DNA of 64,000 bases from Acanthacorydalis orientalis (GCA_034766995.1 CM068314.1:36645708-36709707); one strand, 5' to 3'; shown: positions 11,951-24,690, counted from the stretch's first letter. Numbers and translations are program-made. The notes: generated from the letters alone by a model not told the origin.

Positions 11951-12316
11951 GTATCTTTTTTCTAAATTGAAAAATAATAAAATATTCCTATAAAAACATA
12001 ATACACATAAATAACGTTTTCATTACTAATAGTTTTAATCTAAAACAATTACATTTTCTCTTTTGAATTATTTATATTTAATAGTTACTTTTCAAACAAT
12101 TATAACAAGATATAAATATCTTTTAATAGTGAATTACTCTACATACATTAAAAATAGTTTTCTAATTAAAATGTATGAAATTATTAATTGTTCATTTTGG
12201 ATTTGATTATGCCTACTTTGAAGAAGCTGTCATAATTTACATCAGGGAAATATTTTTTGAGTAGTTTAAAGTTCAATTGCAGTAATAAAATTATATTGTA
12301 AAATAAAATTAATGAA

Positions 12317-12353
<37 letters not shown>

Positions 12354-12560
12354 AATAAACATAATTAAACTATTACACCACGAAGAGAAAAAATTAAAAG
12401 GGAATCAACATAGTAAAAATATAGAACTAATTTAAAATAATTTTAATAATGAAATAAGTATTTTCAACGTGATAAAAAATGATGCATTTTTTTGTGAAAC
12501 TTACTGATTAGTATATTTGAACAGTAATAAATATTATTATAACATATATTTTTATTGTAT
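11951..12560. other. AT-rich noncoding DNA
   Basis: Contains a 30-bp TA array at about 12320-12351. Nothing else recognised. Confidence 0.6.
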
Positions 12561-12561
12561 A

Positions 12562-12589
12562 TCTCTCTCTCTCTCTCTATCTATCTATC

Positions 12590-12629
<40 letters not shown>

Positions 12630-12630
12630 T
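12562..12630. repeat. self-complementary (CT)n(TATC)n(TA)n(GA)n array
   Basis: Runs CT repeats, then TATC repeats (about 12579-12592), TA repeats, then GA repeats. The left ATCTCTCTCTCTCT arm is the reverse complement of the right AGAGAGAGAGAGAT arm, so the whole 70 bp can fold as one hairpin with a TA/TATC core. Confidence 0.95.
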
Positions 12631-13620
12631 ATGTATAAATACATATATACACACAAATCCATACATTATGTAGAAAGTTGAGTGTACTTATGTAACAAAT
12701 TTTAGGTTCAAATCGAAATTTTTGAATTTAAGATTTTCAAATCTCTTTTTAAATAACAAATACACTCCTATTATATTCATAAATTTTCTTAGTAAAGGAA
12801 TATTATTTAAAAATAGTTTTACTTGAGTTTGAAATAGTGAAGTTTTTCTAATATATATATATACAATGGAGTAATTTGAAGTGAAGCGAATATCGTAATT
12901 GATATAATAATAATAAATATAAATAAAATTATTTTCATTGATAAAATATTAAATGACAAAATTAACATAGTCTTTAATTATCAATATTACGATATATTTA
13001 TAAATTGGAAACTGATATTTTTGAAACTGTATAAATAATATTTAATTGAAGAAATATTGAGTTTCAATTTGATATATTATCACTTAAAGAATGAATGACA
13101 AAAAATTAAAAGATATTTTCTAAATAACATTTTCAAAACAAATATACAACATTTACAAGAAAAAATGATCTTCTTAAATCGAAAATAAACTTTAGTTCTA
13201 AATGACGAAAATATATGAGAATGTGCATATACGTATGTATATATTCTTTAATATTTTAGTTATTCAAGTCAACATTAAAAAAGTATGTTACATAAATAAT
13301 TAAACGGTTTAAATAAGAAATGTATTTCTTTTTATTTTATATTAATTAGGCAACAAAAAGACATCGAAACTATAAATAAAAAAACGATATAAAGAAAAAA
13401 TGAGAAACGGACAAATACACTTTTTTGTAAAAAATCAACTACTTTAAATCATTGAAAAATATTATACCGATTTAATATATGACTTTAATTTGCATACAAA
13501 CCGATTATAACTTGAATAATTATCGAATATATGAATGACTGGTAGTAAAGTAATAAAGCTTGATTTATTGATTACAATAACAGTAATATAAATTTAAATA
13601 CTGATTCAAATTAAACACAA

Positions 13621-13659
<39 letters not shown>

Positions 13660-13877
13660 ACATGTAAAACTATAACTTATTTTCTTCGATCCGCAAAACT
13701 AATCAGAAGATTATTTATAGCTCAGAAAGATTGCAATGATATACATATATATATATACATATATAATCAACCTTGTCTGAAATAGTTATATTGTAGATTT
13801 TTTATGTCGAGAAAATGGCAATCACGTCAGTAAATAATAATGTGTTCTATATTTCCTTATAATATAATAATGTAAAG

Positions 13878-13879
<2 letters not shown>
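12631..13879. other. AT-rich noncoding DNA
   Basis: TA runs at about 13626-13656 and 13741-13765. No gene, splice pair or GC-richer segment is visible. Confidence 0.6.
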
Positions 13880-13912
<33 letters not shown>

Positions 13913-13957
13913 ATATATATGTATATATATATAAACATATATATGTATATATATATA

Positions 13958-14000
<43 letters not shown>

Positions 14001-14019
14001 ATATATATATATATATATA
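13880..14019. repeat. higher-order (TA)n repeat with AAACATATATATG units
   Basis: A TA array in which a unit of about 24 bp (AAACATATATATGTATATAT plus four bases) recurs near 13910, 13934 and 13958 and in shortened form near 13997. The regular spacing shows tandem amplification of an already interrupted TA array. Confidence 0.85.
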
Positions 14020-15272
14020 CCATTAAAAAAAGAATTGTTTTATAATATTTAATTTTTATACGGTAAACTATTATTGTGGTACTCTTTCCCAATGGTAATA
14101 TTTTGCACATAAAATTAAAATACTATATATACTTTATTCTATAATAGTTTCTAATAAGTACTGATATTTTTTGATGCAGCCTCATTAAAATGTAAAAAAC
14201 TTTTAAATTAAAACTATACAAACTATGGAATGTTTTGCTGTTAGTTCTAAGATTTTGCATTACATTAAGTACTTAGTATAGTGTAAATAATATGATTCAC
14301 TAATTAGAACGTATAAGAAAATAAACAGAAAGTAAGTTTTTATCTTCTTTCAAACTTGTATAAATGTTAGTTATAATTTAAGAAAAATTCTAAACGAATA
14401 AATCTCCCCAATGACAAATAACATTGATACTATTTTTATTCTATTCTTGATTCATTTTCTACCTATCTGAATTTGATTTTACAGAATCATAACTAAAATC
14501 AATTATTAAAGCAAAATAGGTAAGAGGACATTAAGCTCTCAATTAAAATATCATGAATTTAATGTAGGCTGAATGTGGTCATTTAAAAAGAAACTACAAG
14601 ATTTTAATATAATATATTTAAATTTTAAGAATTAAATTGAGAAAATGTATAAAAAAGAAAGTATAATTGAACATAAGATTAATTTTCAGAATAGTTGTGA
14701 TTCTAATGCAGACAAATACAATTGTTTCTGATAAGAATGAAATAAAAATTTTAATAAAGTGTATACTCACAATATAATTTTTCACACTGGTTAATTCACT
14801 TTCATAAATTAATTATCCCTAAATTTGTAATCTGAGAATGACATAATCGTTATTGACATGCACATAAGCAACAATAAAAAGTAATAAATAATCAATTATT
14901 GAATAATTCTTATAAAAAAAAGTTATGGTTTGTGGCGCAAATGAAAATCATTTCCGATTATATACTAATTATATAAAGCCGTTAAAACATCTATAATATT
15001 TATTTTTATTCATAGACTTAGTTTAATGGCAATAATTGTGTTATGTATTTTGTTAAGAACATTAAAAATATTAATTTTAATTGTATAAGCTATGTTAGAG
15101 AATGATTTAAGTAAAATATATTTTAAAAAATAATAAAAAGTTTTCAATTATTTCTACACATTTCTTAGTATATTTTTTAAATATTAAATTAAATTTACGC
15201 CGAATTGAAAATTAAAAAATGTTAACATGTTTCTACTAACAAACAAAATAATGACTAGAATGTGAATATTTT

Positions 15273-15311
<39 letters not shown>

Positions 15312-15650
15312 GAATCTGTATCAGCACTTTAATATGTATTTTTTTTAGAAAAAAGTACGCATTTATCATAAGAAAAAAATTGTTAACATTTATAGTGTTG
15401 ACTGCTGTTATATATTTTATGTCAACAAATAATATTTCGACAACACACTAGAATAAAAGTGCAAAATTAACAAGGCCAGAGAAAATAAATCCAAAAGAAT
15501 GATTGTATTAGGAAGGATACAAAAACAGTACTCTACGTCAACAGAAGCACAAAGTTGTACTTTTCCGACTGCTATATATTTGTTCGGAACAATGAGATGA
15601 ACTAACGCCATTTCCAGCTTGGTAGAACTACACATATACAAACACTATAC
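14020..15650. other. AT-rich noncoding DNA
   Basis: TA array at about 15276-15306. A 35-bp stretch at 14485-14519 is bounded by TTTGATTTTACAG and GTAAGAGG but is short and stop-rich in all frames. No gene is recognised. Composition rises slightly at 15520-15620. Confidence 0.5.
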
Positions 15651-15654
15651 ATAC

Positions 15655-15694
<40 letters not shown>

Positions 15695-15703
15695 ATGTAT
15701 GCG

Positions 15704-15768
<65 letters not shown>
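15655..15768. repeat. (TA)n(TG)n(TA)n compound microsatellite
   Basis: TA block, then (TG)n at 15675-15693 with TATGTATGCG, then about 60 bp of TA. Stop-free frames on both strands are products of the repeat. Confidence 0.95.
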
Positions 15769-15771
<3 letters not shown>

Positions 15772-15779
15772 TACAGTAT

Positions 15780-15960
15780 TCACAAACGATGAGTCTATAG
15801 ACTGCCGGCTGCTGCTTTTGCTGGGGGAAAATTCCTCCTCCTCACAAAATGACACCGCACACTAAAAACACAAGCGTGTTGGTTGCAACTGGAACAGGAA
15901 CCGTCAGACAAAACGACTAGCAGAAATAATACCACGCCGACGGGAAATTGAAAACGTAAA
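15780..15960. other. GC-richer segment, possible minus-strand exon
   Basis: On the minus strand, an ATG at about 15853-15855 starts [19 protein letters not shown] and continues for some 27 non-repeat codons (IDSSFVNT...) before entering the TA array. The Glu/Ser-rich peptide is not a family I recognise. A CT|GTAAAC near 15770 is a poor donor. A regulatory element or noncoding exon is equally likely. Confidence 0.25.
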
Positions 15961-16300
15961 ATAAACTATCTGTAATGATTTGTTGTGACAGATTTACCAT
16001 TATTGTTCGATACCAATATCTATTCGAGACTTAATGATTATTTTTAATTGGATCTCAATGATTAGCTTTTTGTTTTCGCATTTCAGCGAAATTAAATCTA
16101 CATTATTATATATCTGTTTTTCAGAGGGACGTTGATGAAGAATTCGTTCATAAAGAAAATCGTTTTCGAATCGTTTGATATAAATTATTCAATACATCTG
16201 TTTTGGTAAAATCATATTCAAATTGACCACAAAAATTAAAAGTACTGGTGGCCGAGTTCAATATGGAAATAAACACTTTTAATGATTTATGTACTTTAAA
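15961..16300. other. AT-rich DNA with a lone strong splice-acceptor-like site
   Basis: TATCTGTTTTTCAG ends at 16124 and is followed by 17 open codons (RDVDEEFVHKENRFRIV) then TGA. No matching strong donor follows; the nearest is TTTTGGTAAAA near 16206-16210. It could be a terminal exon or chance. Confidence 0.25.
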
Positions 16301-16309
16301 GGGGAAAAT

Positions 16310-16500
16310 AAAATTGTCGGTTTTTGATATGTCCCTCTATACGTCCGTGTGAACGTATATTCTAACGCCTCTCTAGTATTTAAACGGGTGAACCGATTTT
16401 AATGAAATTTGACATTTTTGCATATTTCAATAAAAAAATATGAAATTATTTGATGGTTTGCCAGACAACTGAAAAGGGTAGCTAACGTCCAAGATAAACA
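16310..16500. repeat. possible interspersed repeat fragment
   Basis: The passage with GTCCCTCTATACGTCCG, AACGCCTCTCTAG and GGGTGAACCGATTTTAATG (about 16331-16409) has the feel of a dispersed insect repeat seen in many genomes (a run of CCGTCCG followed by an 'accgatttt-atgaaattt' phrase). The assignment is from memory of the pattern; I cannot name the class, and no terminal repeats or coding part are visible. Confidence 0.35.
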
Positions 16501-16902
16501 GTATTTTTAAATTTTATCGTTTGTTAATTTCAAAATGTTTCAATTTATATTTTTTATTTAGTCGATAGCAGATTAAATAATTTAAAGAGATATCTTATTT
16601 TCTAGTAATGGTAAATAAGTTGTTGTTTAGTTAAAAAAAACATTTTTTTTAGTCAACTGACGATATTTAAAATGAAATCAATGCAAAAATACAAAAAGAA
16701 TATTTCATATTATATTTTCAACATAATGGAATAAATACTAAATCAAATAATTTACACACAGTTTGAAAAATTATGTACTGTACTTCAATATAAATTAAAA
16801 TATAGTGTACTATATACCATTTTCGTGCACATTGAATACTTTTTTTCAAAAAGTGACAAGTCAGAAATAAATTCATTTGTTAAATATTAATAACTTTTCA
16901 AA

Positions 16903-16903
16903 C

Positions 16904-16934
<31 letters not shown>

Positions 16935-16937
16935 TAC

Positions 16938-16988
<51 letters not shown>
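16903..16988. repeat. (TA)n microsatellite with CATATA interruptions
   Basis: About 85 bp of TA with three spaced CATATA interruptions near 16928-16950. Confidence 0.95.
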
Positions 16989-16992
<4 letters not shown>

Positions 16993-16999
16993 TAAGGAA

Positions 17000-17896
17000 A
17001 TACATAACGTTTACAAACTTCTGTCACAAAATCTATTATATTTAGTGTCCAGACAGAAAGTGTAATTATGTTTAAACTTGTAATGGTACTTTGAGAAACG
17101 ATAAGGTGCATCATATAAACCATAAAGAGCTAACATTAACCTAGATCGTGCAAGAGGGCGTCACTTTAGTATTAATAAATCTCATGCAGTTTAGCTGTAG
17201 ATGGGACATTGTTATACTTTGAAGATGCATCAATTACTACTTAGTTTGTATTGCAATTTGTTTTACATACATATTCGAATTAAGTCACTGAATTCGATAA
17301 TAAATCAATGAAAAAAAGAATTATAGTAACACCATTTCTAATTTTCACATGACTAACGGAATAGGGTTAATAATTTATAGGTGAAATAGTTACTATTTAT
17401 ATTCGAAACTGATTTAATCTTTTTCATAAATTTACATTACGTAAAATGAGTGAAAATATTTGTAATATAATCAAACAATCAGTATAACTGGAAAAGAAAC
17501 TTTTAAAAACTTACATTTATAGAGTTTGAAAATTATTCTCAACAAGTTATTTGGAAAAATATTCACTTAATTAAAGAGAACATTTATGCAGGATACTACA
17601 TACGAAATATAAAACATCAAATGAAATACCATATAAATTTTCATTTAGACTAAAGTGAAAAGTGAGTTATAATTACAGATAATTACATTTTACAATTATT
17701 AGAGTATATAAAAGATAATATAGATTTTGAAATTGTGAATGTTTTCAGTGCACGTTTACAGTAATGAATGAATATGTAAGAACACACACACCTATATATA
17801 TATATATACACCATGTATATAATAACGTTTAATCATATATACTTAAATGAAACATTTTTTATAATTAGAAAAGTATAAATATATTTTTGGTAACGT

Positions 17897-17947
<51 letters not shown>

Positions 17948-19360
17948 CAAAGATATATCTGCGAAGTCAGTGAATATAGACAATAAATTAAGAAAAAATA
18001 AACAACATAAATTTATAGCCACATTTAACTAAAAATATCTAACATTAAATCATTTTTTTCTTGTCAAATAAAATTATGTCAAACACAAACGTCACATAAA
18101 ACTATTGAACAGTTATTTTCATATCATTTTAATAAATCATTTAAAAGAGATGTTTACAATTTATTTCCGACATGTGATACGTTATAAAAGACAAAGAAGA
18201 AAAAGATGCGTGACAGAATTTTGATTTCATAAATTTCGTCTAAACACATCAGATGACAACTGGAGATGAAAAAAGCGATATCCGAATAATGGCATATCAT
18301 GTTCAACCTTTCAGTTGTTATCGTTGTCAAATCAAAAAGTTATGTTTCATTTTTATGTCACGAAAAAATGTTTGCAAAAAAGTTTTTAATATTTCAGATC
18401 GATTTTTAATTTAATTTACTGGCTGATCTCATTTTTATGTATTCTTTTTTATTAATGATTCTTTCATGAACTTTCTTCGAAGAGATATTATATTTAGGAT
18501 ATATTAAATAAGTTCACTTCCTATAATAGCTATATTTTATGTGACAATTATAAATGTTTTGTGAATATAATGCTGTAGACTTTATTAAATAAACAATTCA
18601 CTTCAATTTTAATACATTTCACATTACATTAACGTGAACTAACAAATGATCAATAAACTGGCAGAGGATATTCAATGAATGCAATCTTAATATTACAGGA
18701 ATATATTTTTTACGGAGTTTTTACACTTTTAATTTATTAACATTAAATTAATTATATTAGTTTGTTGATGGTTTAACTAATCGGATAAGACACCCAATAA
18801 ACATAAACAAATGTATGTGTATATATATATATATATATATACATACATATATTTATTTATATTTACATGATTTATTTATGTTTGAGTATATTCATATAAA
18901 AAGTGTTATTTTACAAATAAAAAAGATTAATTGTATTTTCTCAATAAAAAGAATACAACGATTTTTTATTAGGTGTTAATTAGTATTTGTTGTTAAAAAA
19001 TGGTATAATTTATTTTCAAAATTTTTCAATTCACTATTATCCTTTTTTATTCAATAATGCCTCTAATTTAAATAATTAATTTTCATCAGCTATATTTACA
19101 TTTCTTTATACTATATTAACTTGAAAAAATATTTTAAACATAGTTTTCATATTCATTACATTTCATTTTCTATTTTAAAATATTTAAGTTTAATTAAAAT
19201 ATTTCTATATTTATAATTTATTTTTACATATAAAAAATGAACATATGTTTGAGGATAGTTGATACGACATTAAATAAAATAATTAGCAATTTACTTTTGT
19301 TATTTCCAATTTTTTATTAAAAAGTACTATGACAATTATGAAAATTGTATAAATAAACCA
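17000..19360. other. AT-rich noncoding DNA
   Basis: TA arrays at about 17791-17810, 17900-17942 and 18818-18842. A slight rise in G+C at 18180-18370 has no recognised motif. No gene seen. Confidence 0.55.
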
Positions 19361-19402
19361 CTTACCAAAAATGAAAATTTATCGAAAAGCAATTACACTC
19401 AC

Positions 19403-19434
19403 CTGAAAAGAAAGAAAATTATTCGTTTAGTCAT
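19403..19434 (-). CDS. possible first coding exon with signal-peptide-like start
   Basis: On the minus strand TTCAAAATGACT matches the insect start context CAAAATG and opens MTKRIIFFLF before CAG|GTGAGTG, a consensus donor at 19402-19401. Two basic residues followed by six hydrophobic ones are what a secretory signal or membrane anchor begins with. The same TTTTCTTTCTTTTCAG could equally be a 3' acceptor, in which case the next 37 bases (19366-19402) would be a microexon ending at TTG|GTAAGTGG (donor at 19365-19364). The two readings exclude each other. Only ten codons are seen, no downstream exon was found, and chance is a real possibility. Confidence 0.25.
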
Positions 19435-19439
19435 TTTGA

Positions 19440-21009
19440 ATTATATAGAATTATCTAATATTTAATACGAAAATTTTATAAAACATTCTATGTACAAACG
19501 ATTTCTCATAAAACGAATTACTTTCAAAAAACAAAAATTACAGTAGAAAAATAAGAATATTTTTTTAAAAAGTGATAAATATTGCAAAGATATTTAAAAA
19601 GTAATAAAACTAAGAAAGAGATTAAACGTTATTCATTTGGTAATCTAAAAGCTTAACAACTTTTCAACATTTTTACTAATCTATATCTTTTAACTAATAC
19701 CCTAAACTAATACCTTAGTGAATCTTTAGTACAAATAAATGTTGAAATCTTAATATGTGTTTGTTTTGCTTTAAACGATTTACCGACATAATGGCCTAAA
19801 TTAATTTTAATTTAAATAATTCCGAGAGACATATGCTGGAGGTGTAGGATAGAAGAATTATAAATAAAAAAAATAATTTTTATAGTCAATAAAACTATTG
19901 CTTTGTATTTTTAACACATATTTGGCTGACAATTGAATTTTGATTGTAATAAGTATGTTAAGCATTATTGTCTTTACTTTTAATTGATAGAGATATCCTT
20001 AAACACATTTATTATTAATTAATATTACATTATATAAAAGTGAATATCTATACCATAATCATATTAAAAATTTTAATAATCAGTTTGACATATTACTGTT
20101 TCAAAATTTGTAATTAGAACAATAAAATGCTTGTATCGTTCATAAACTGCTGGTTTATTATTTAACATCTACATTCTACTTATTTGTAAGCGATTTTGTT
20201 AGATTTTTTATACTCATTGAGACCACACACACATACATATATATATATATATACATATGTTACTTATTAAAATAAATAGAATAAAAAATATGCTTTCATT
20301 TAGGTTACTTAAAATTCTATAAAATAAAAGTTATCTTAAATAACTCCATGAAGCAAACATTTAGAATGTTATATTTAGAACGTAGAAACGGAATTTTTGA
20401 TTTGTTATGGAACAATTTTATTTCACTAGTATATTCGACTATTGTCTAATTAAAGATATAAAAAAGTATTCTTTTATATAAAATAACTCAAATAAGAAAA
20501 TTAATAGCAATCAAATATAGTTATCACTTATTTTATTTTTTTACAAATCAACTATACATTTTATAATAAGTCGCTAATTCAAATTTACAATTCAAGTTAA
20601 ATTTCAACGACATCAACAAAATAAAATGTTAATGATGATAATAAAATATGTTTTTTTTTCTATTCATTGAGTCAAATTAAGTGGAAAGAATTTTACTTGG
20701 TTTATATATATAAACATATTATCTATTTATTTTATAACTAGTCCAATATATTAGTATGAATGTGTCTTTTATAGTTAAATATATTTGAGTAGCTTAGAAT
20801 GAGATTATTCATTGGTAAGTTCTTAAATAAGCTATTTAAATAAACTATCACTAAATTAAAAATGTAATGGCTTGAGACGTTTTTTAATATTTCCCAAAAT
20901 TCATGCTTTTGAAAATATAATTTTTGATTCTAACAGAATGAACTATTATTTTATTTTAACATTATTTTTTCATTTTTTCGGATTACAGTTAACATGAATA
21001 GGATACAGT

Positions 21010-21058
<49 letters not shown>

Positions 21059-21335
21059 TGTGAACGTTACACATTTTAATATAAATAACTAAGAATTAAT
21101 TTGAATTATGCGCTGTTGAACGTGTAACGATAATTATTTAGCAAACTTGCATAAAATACAAATACGTTTGAAAATCTTAAAATATTCCGTACAACAGAGT
21201 CACGTTTTGAATATTTTGACAAGTTTTCAAAACATATTATATCGCATTCAAATTAACCAAAACAGATTACTTAATGAGCTGCTACTGAATACGCCTAAAT
21301 ATACAAAGCCTGAAGACGTTACAAAGTTTGGATAA
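19440..21335. other. AT-rich noncoding DNA
   Basis: (CA)n(TA)n tracts at about 20224-20252 and 21006-21056. A plus-strand GTAAGT at 20816 follows a weak acceptor (CTTTTATAG, about 20779), which is not convincing. A 62-codon ORF at 21147-21335 is AT-biased and unrecognised. Confidence 0.5.
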
Positions 21336-21339
21336 CCTA

Positions 21340-21620
21340 TTAATTTTCACCATCCCTTTAAATGGAACTCGTTGGTGGCTAATTGTGTTATGTTTCATTA
21401 TCCGTCAGCACATGTGAATGTCACGCTCACGGAGCAAACAAAATGGATATAGCTCCAACGAGATCAGATTACATTTAACGAGAAATTATCTTTTTAAGTG
21501 TACAGAGCTTACTCATTACGTATACGTCTTTTATATCGAGCAGAGTTTTGGATGCTTTTGTTTATACTGAATACAAAATGTAATTTGTACTGACTGAAGA
21601 GGTTTCATTTCAATGAGACC
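21340..21620. promoter_or_regulatory. GC-richer segment, candidate cis-regulatory element
   Basis: Contains a palindromic E-box CACATGTG (21409-21416) and a run of balanced composition to about 21620. No open frame of note. Likely an enhancer or conserved noncoding element if functional. Confidence 0.3.
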
Positions 21621-21944
21621 ATTGTGCATGGTGTTAAATACGTTAAATATTTCGATAATATAATTTAATTAATTACGTGTTTTGGTTTTATTAAATAAGT
21701 CGAAGTCGAAGTTCAGAAAATGAATATTTATAAAATAATTTTCAAACAGTCAACTCTTATTCAATAAAAAATAAACATGTATACATAAAATCAACATATG
21801 AGTCTATAAAAAACTAGAAAGCTGTTTACGCAAAACTATCAAATAGTCAGAAACGGCTATAAGAAGAGACGATCAGTACTGATTATGCTGGGAAAAAACT
21901 GAAGATATTCCAAGATGTCAAGGAAAAAAAGTCGTGAGGGTTGT

Positions 21945-21971
21945 AGATGAGATGAGACGAGACGAGACGAC
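21945..21971. repeat. (GAGAY) pentanucleotide repeat
   Basis: GATGAGATGAGACGAGACG and further GAGAC copies: five or six 5-bp units with T/C variation. It is the only pentanucleotide tandem repeat I see in the window. Confidence 0.85.
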
Positions 21972-22250
21972 ACATGATGTGACGTAAAGAGACAATTGTG
22001 TTTTTAGAATAAATATGTTTTTGTAACAGAATTACGTCTTATTATAAAAAAATGTGGCGTTGTAATGATATTTTCCAGACCTTCATTCATATTTGTTTTA
22101 TGTTAATTTGTCGGCTTTCGTTCATTTTCTTTTACTACAAAAGTATCTACATTTATATGCTTGTACTAAATGTATACGAAAATGCATACTTTTAATCATA
22201 TAATTTAAGTATTATACGTTATGATAATATGAAATATACATATTTTATTC

Positions 22251-22295
<45 letters not shown>
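22251..22295. repeat. (TA)n microsatellite
   Basis: About 45 bp of uninterrupted TA, 60 bp upstream of the exon candidate at 22355. Confidence 0.95.
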
Positions 22296-22301
<6 letters not shown>

Positions 22302-22354
22302 ATAATTACACTTTATTAACATTAAAATTTAATAACCTATTCTTTTATTTACAG

Positions 22355-22412
22355 AAGATAAATGCCGAGTCAAAAATGTAGGAAATATCAGAAGATTGAA
22401 CTTGAATATTAA
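22355..22412 (+). other. candidate internal exon (58 bp)
   Basis: Upstream CTATTCTTTTATTTACAG is a good polypyrimidine tract and acceptor (AG at 22353-22354); downstream ATTAA|GTAAGTAT is a strong donor at 22413. One frame is open across the whole exon (third base onward: DKCRVKNVGNIRRLNLNI), flanked by two bases at each end, so it could be coding. A second frame holds a complete 16-codon ORF from an internal ATG (MPSQKCRKYQ..., stop at the exon end). The peptide is unrecognised. It could also be an untranslated or long-noncoding-RNA exon belonging to the transcript that starts near 6050-6416. Confidence 0.45.
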
Positions 22413-22419
22413 GTAAGTA

Positions 22420-22750
22420 TACTTTTTATTTAGAAATTATTTATAATTGCTTATAACTACCAAAATTTTGTAAAGATTCAGTAAAATAATGAAGAACATT
22501 AACAAAATATTACATATATATATATATACAGATAGGTAGATAGAATTTATGAATAATTCTATATACATTTAATAAAAGTAAAATTTTTATTTGAAAATAC
22601 ATGTATTATCGTTTTAATCAACGAGAATACAGTCCTTAAGATTAGTGTAGTCAGCCGGTTTAGTAGTCACAAGTTACCGAGTTTCATTTCACTTAATTTA
22701 TGATATTTGTATGTACATTTTTTGTGTTTATTTCGTGTATAAATATAAAG

Positions 22751-22812
<62 letters not shown>

Positions 22813-23093
22813 CACTTTAAATAATATTTAAGATATTAAGTTTTAGATTCGTTTAGCGTTCAGTACAAACTGTTTTATTAATAAAACATAACATATGTTA
22901 AGAAGTTTGAAATCGAGTTTAAGCAAATATGTTAGAAGTTTAATTTGTTTGTCAGTTGGCTAAAAGCATATAATTAGTTGTTATTTAACGAATTATTACA
23001 TATTTTGAGCAGACAAATTTGAATTCATGACAGAGTCAATAGTGTACATGATCACCTATTATGAACGTACACATACACACACATACTTATATA

Positions 23094-23145
<52 letters not shown>

Positions 23146-23280
23146 ACCCATGCACGGTTGTCATTTTTAGATCGTAAAATTAGTAAGAATATTGGATCCA
23201 CCTACTACATTGAATACAAAAAACATACCGAAAGTAATATGGCACGAAAAAGTGATTCAGATCCATTAAATAATAAGAAT
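22420..23280. other. AT-rich DNA with TA arrays
   Basis: TA arrays at about 22514-22530, 22755-22810 and 23088-23142. Intron-like; no gene seen. Confidence 0.55.
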
Positions 23281-23288
23281 ATTTTCAG

Positions 23289-23413
23289 ACAAATTCAGAA
23301 ATAAAACAAGTAGTAATAAAAGACTGTTTAACTTACACATGTTACACCATAAAGGGTCGTTTATGCGTAGCATTCCACTATATTTGCACACTAAACGATA
23401 GACAATTTGATGG
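23289..23413 (+). other. candidate internal exon with open frame (125 bp)
   Basis: AATATTTTCAG|ACAAATTC is a moderate acceptor (AG at 23287-23288) and GATGG|GTAAGTAC a strong donor (GT at 23414). The first frame has no stop across the exon (41 codons plus two bases), including IKDCLTYTCYTIKGRLCVAF; in-frame stops lie within 15 bases upstream, outside the putative exon. A stop-free run of this length is uncommon at this base composition but not decisive. The peptide is unrecognised. Its frame does not join that of the 22355-22412 candidate, so the two are unlikely to be consecutive coding exons. Confidence 0.35.
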
Positions 23414-23419
23414 GTAAGT

Positions 23420-23804
23420 ACTTACATAGAATTATTATTAGGTATTCGTTTTGAATACAAAATCGTATTTCTCACTTTAAAAGCGATCATAAGGGAGCGT
23501 CATATGGAACATTTAACATCCGCTATTCGGAATATTGTCGTTATGTTATAAACATAATACAGCGTAACGACATCCAGCATAGATTGCTCAATTATGAAAC
23601 ATAGGTGTGTTGTATCGAACATCGAGTATCGGCATTCGTTATATTTATTCAAATATGCAACAGTAGCAGATACAAGGAAACTATTTTATTTTTCATTCAC
23701 GCACGGTTCCGAACATGTACCAGTTTTTCAATAAAAAAAACAGCAGTTTTCATAAAATGGAAAATAATATTTTTTCAAATAGTGATTTTATAATTTTTTA
23801 ATCG

Positions 23805-23854
<50 letters not shown>

Positions 23855-24690
23855 TTCACACTGATATAATTCAAACATGTATTTAAAATATTAATTTTAT
23901 TTTAAACAACATATTTTAATATGTGAATGAGAATTAAATAAATAAAAGTATAGTTTATTGACCATGTAGTTACATTTTCGAGATTGTATAAGAAAATTAG
24001 TGATATATTATTAAATAAACAGCTGTAATAAATGTCTTTATAATTAAAAAAAAATATTATTCAAAAACAAGTTTAAATTACCTACATTGTATTGTGGGTT
24101 TAATACAAAAATTATAGTAACTTTTCATGTAATTTATACTTAAAAGATATATGAGTGCAATAAAACAACTATTTAAGCAAATAAAATTTATTAAATAATA
24201 ATGTTATAAATGCCAATAGTACAACATTCATTAAATTATTTTACAGTTACTGTAAAAATAGATTATATAATATCATTAGTAAAATAGTAATATGCCGATA
24301 CATTACTTCCTCTACACATTACCCTTCTCCTTTTTCTGTACTTGGTGACACTATTATATAAACTTGTATGGAAATGTATTGCTTTTACTCTTTACTTTTC
24401 TATTGCCAGGAACGAAAACAACGTTTAAGAGTGTATTCTTTTTATAAAATTATAAATTTTGTGCAAAAAATCTATTTTTTGAAACAAACACACACAACAT
24501 ATCTATTTTCTGAAAATTAAAATTTATAACTTTTTTTTGATTAGATGTTCAATAATGATAAAAAATTAACAATTGTACCTTTTTGATGAGTTCAAATTCA
24601 TGTCTATATTCGAAAGCAAATATTATGGACTGATTTAATGAAACTTACAACAAAGTTAAAGATCATCTAAGTCATTCTTGTTTTTTATTA
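23420..24690. other. AT-rich noncoding DNA
   Basis: Slightly GC-richer at 23460-23610 without a recognised motif; TA array at 23806-23851. An ORF of 62 codons at 23605-23793 has no features beyond a biased composition. Confidence 0.5.

Noticed and set aside
14485..14519. 35-bp segment between TTTTACAG and GTAAGA
   Set aside because: Very short, stop-rich, and such pairs are expected by chance in T-rich DNA of this length.
16125..16178. 17 open codons after a strong acceptor-like site
   Set aside because: No matching donor or polyadenylation context; recorded only as a lone acceptor.
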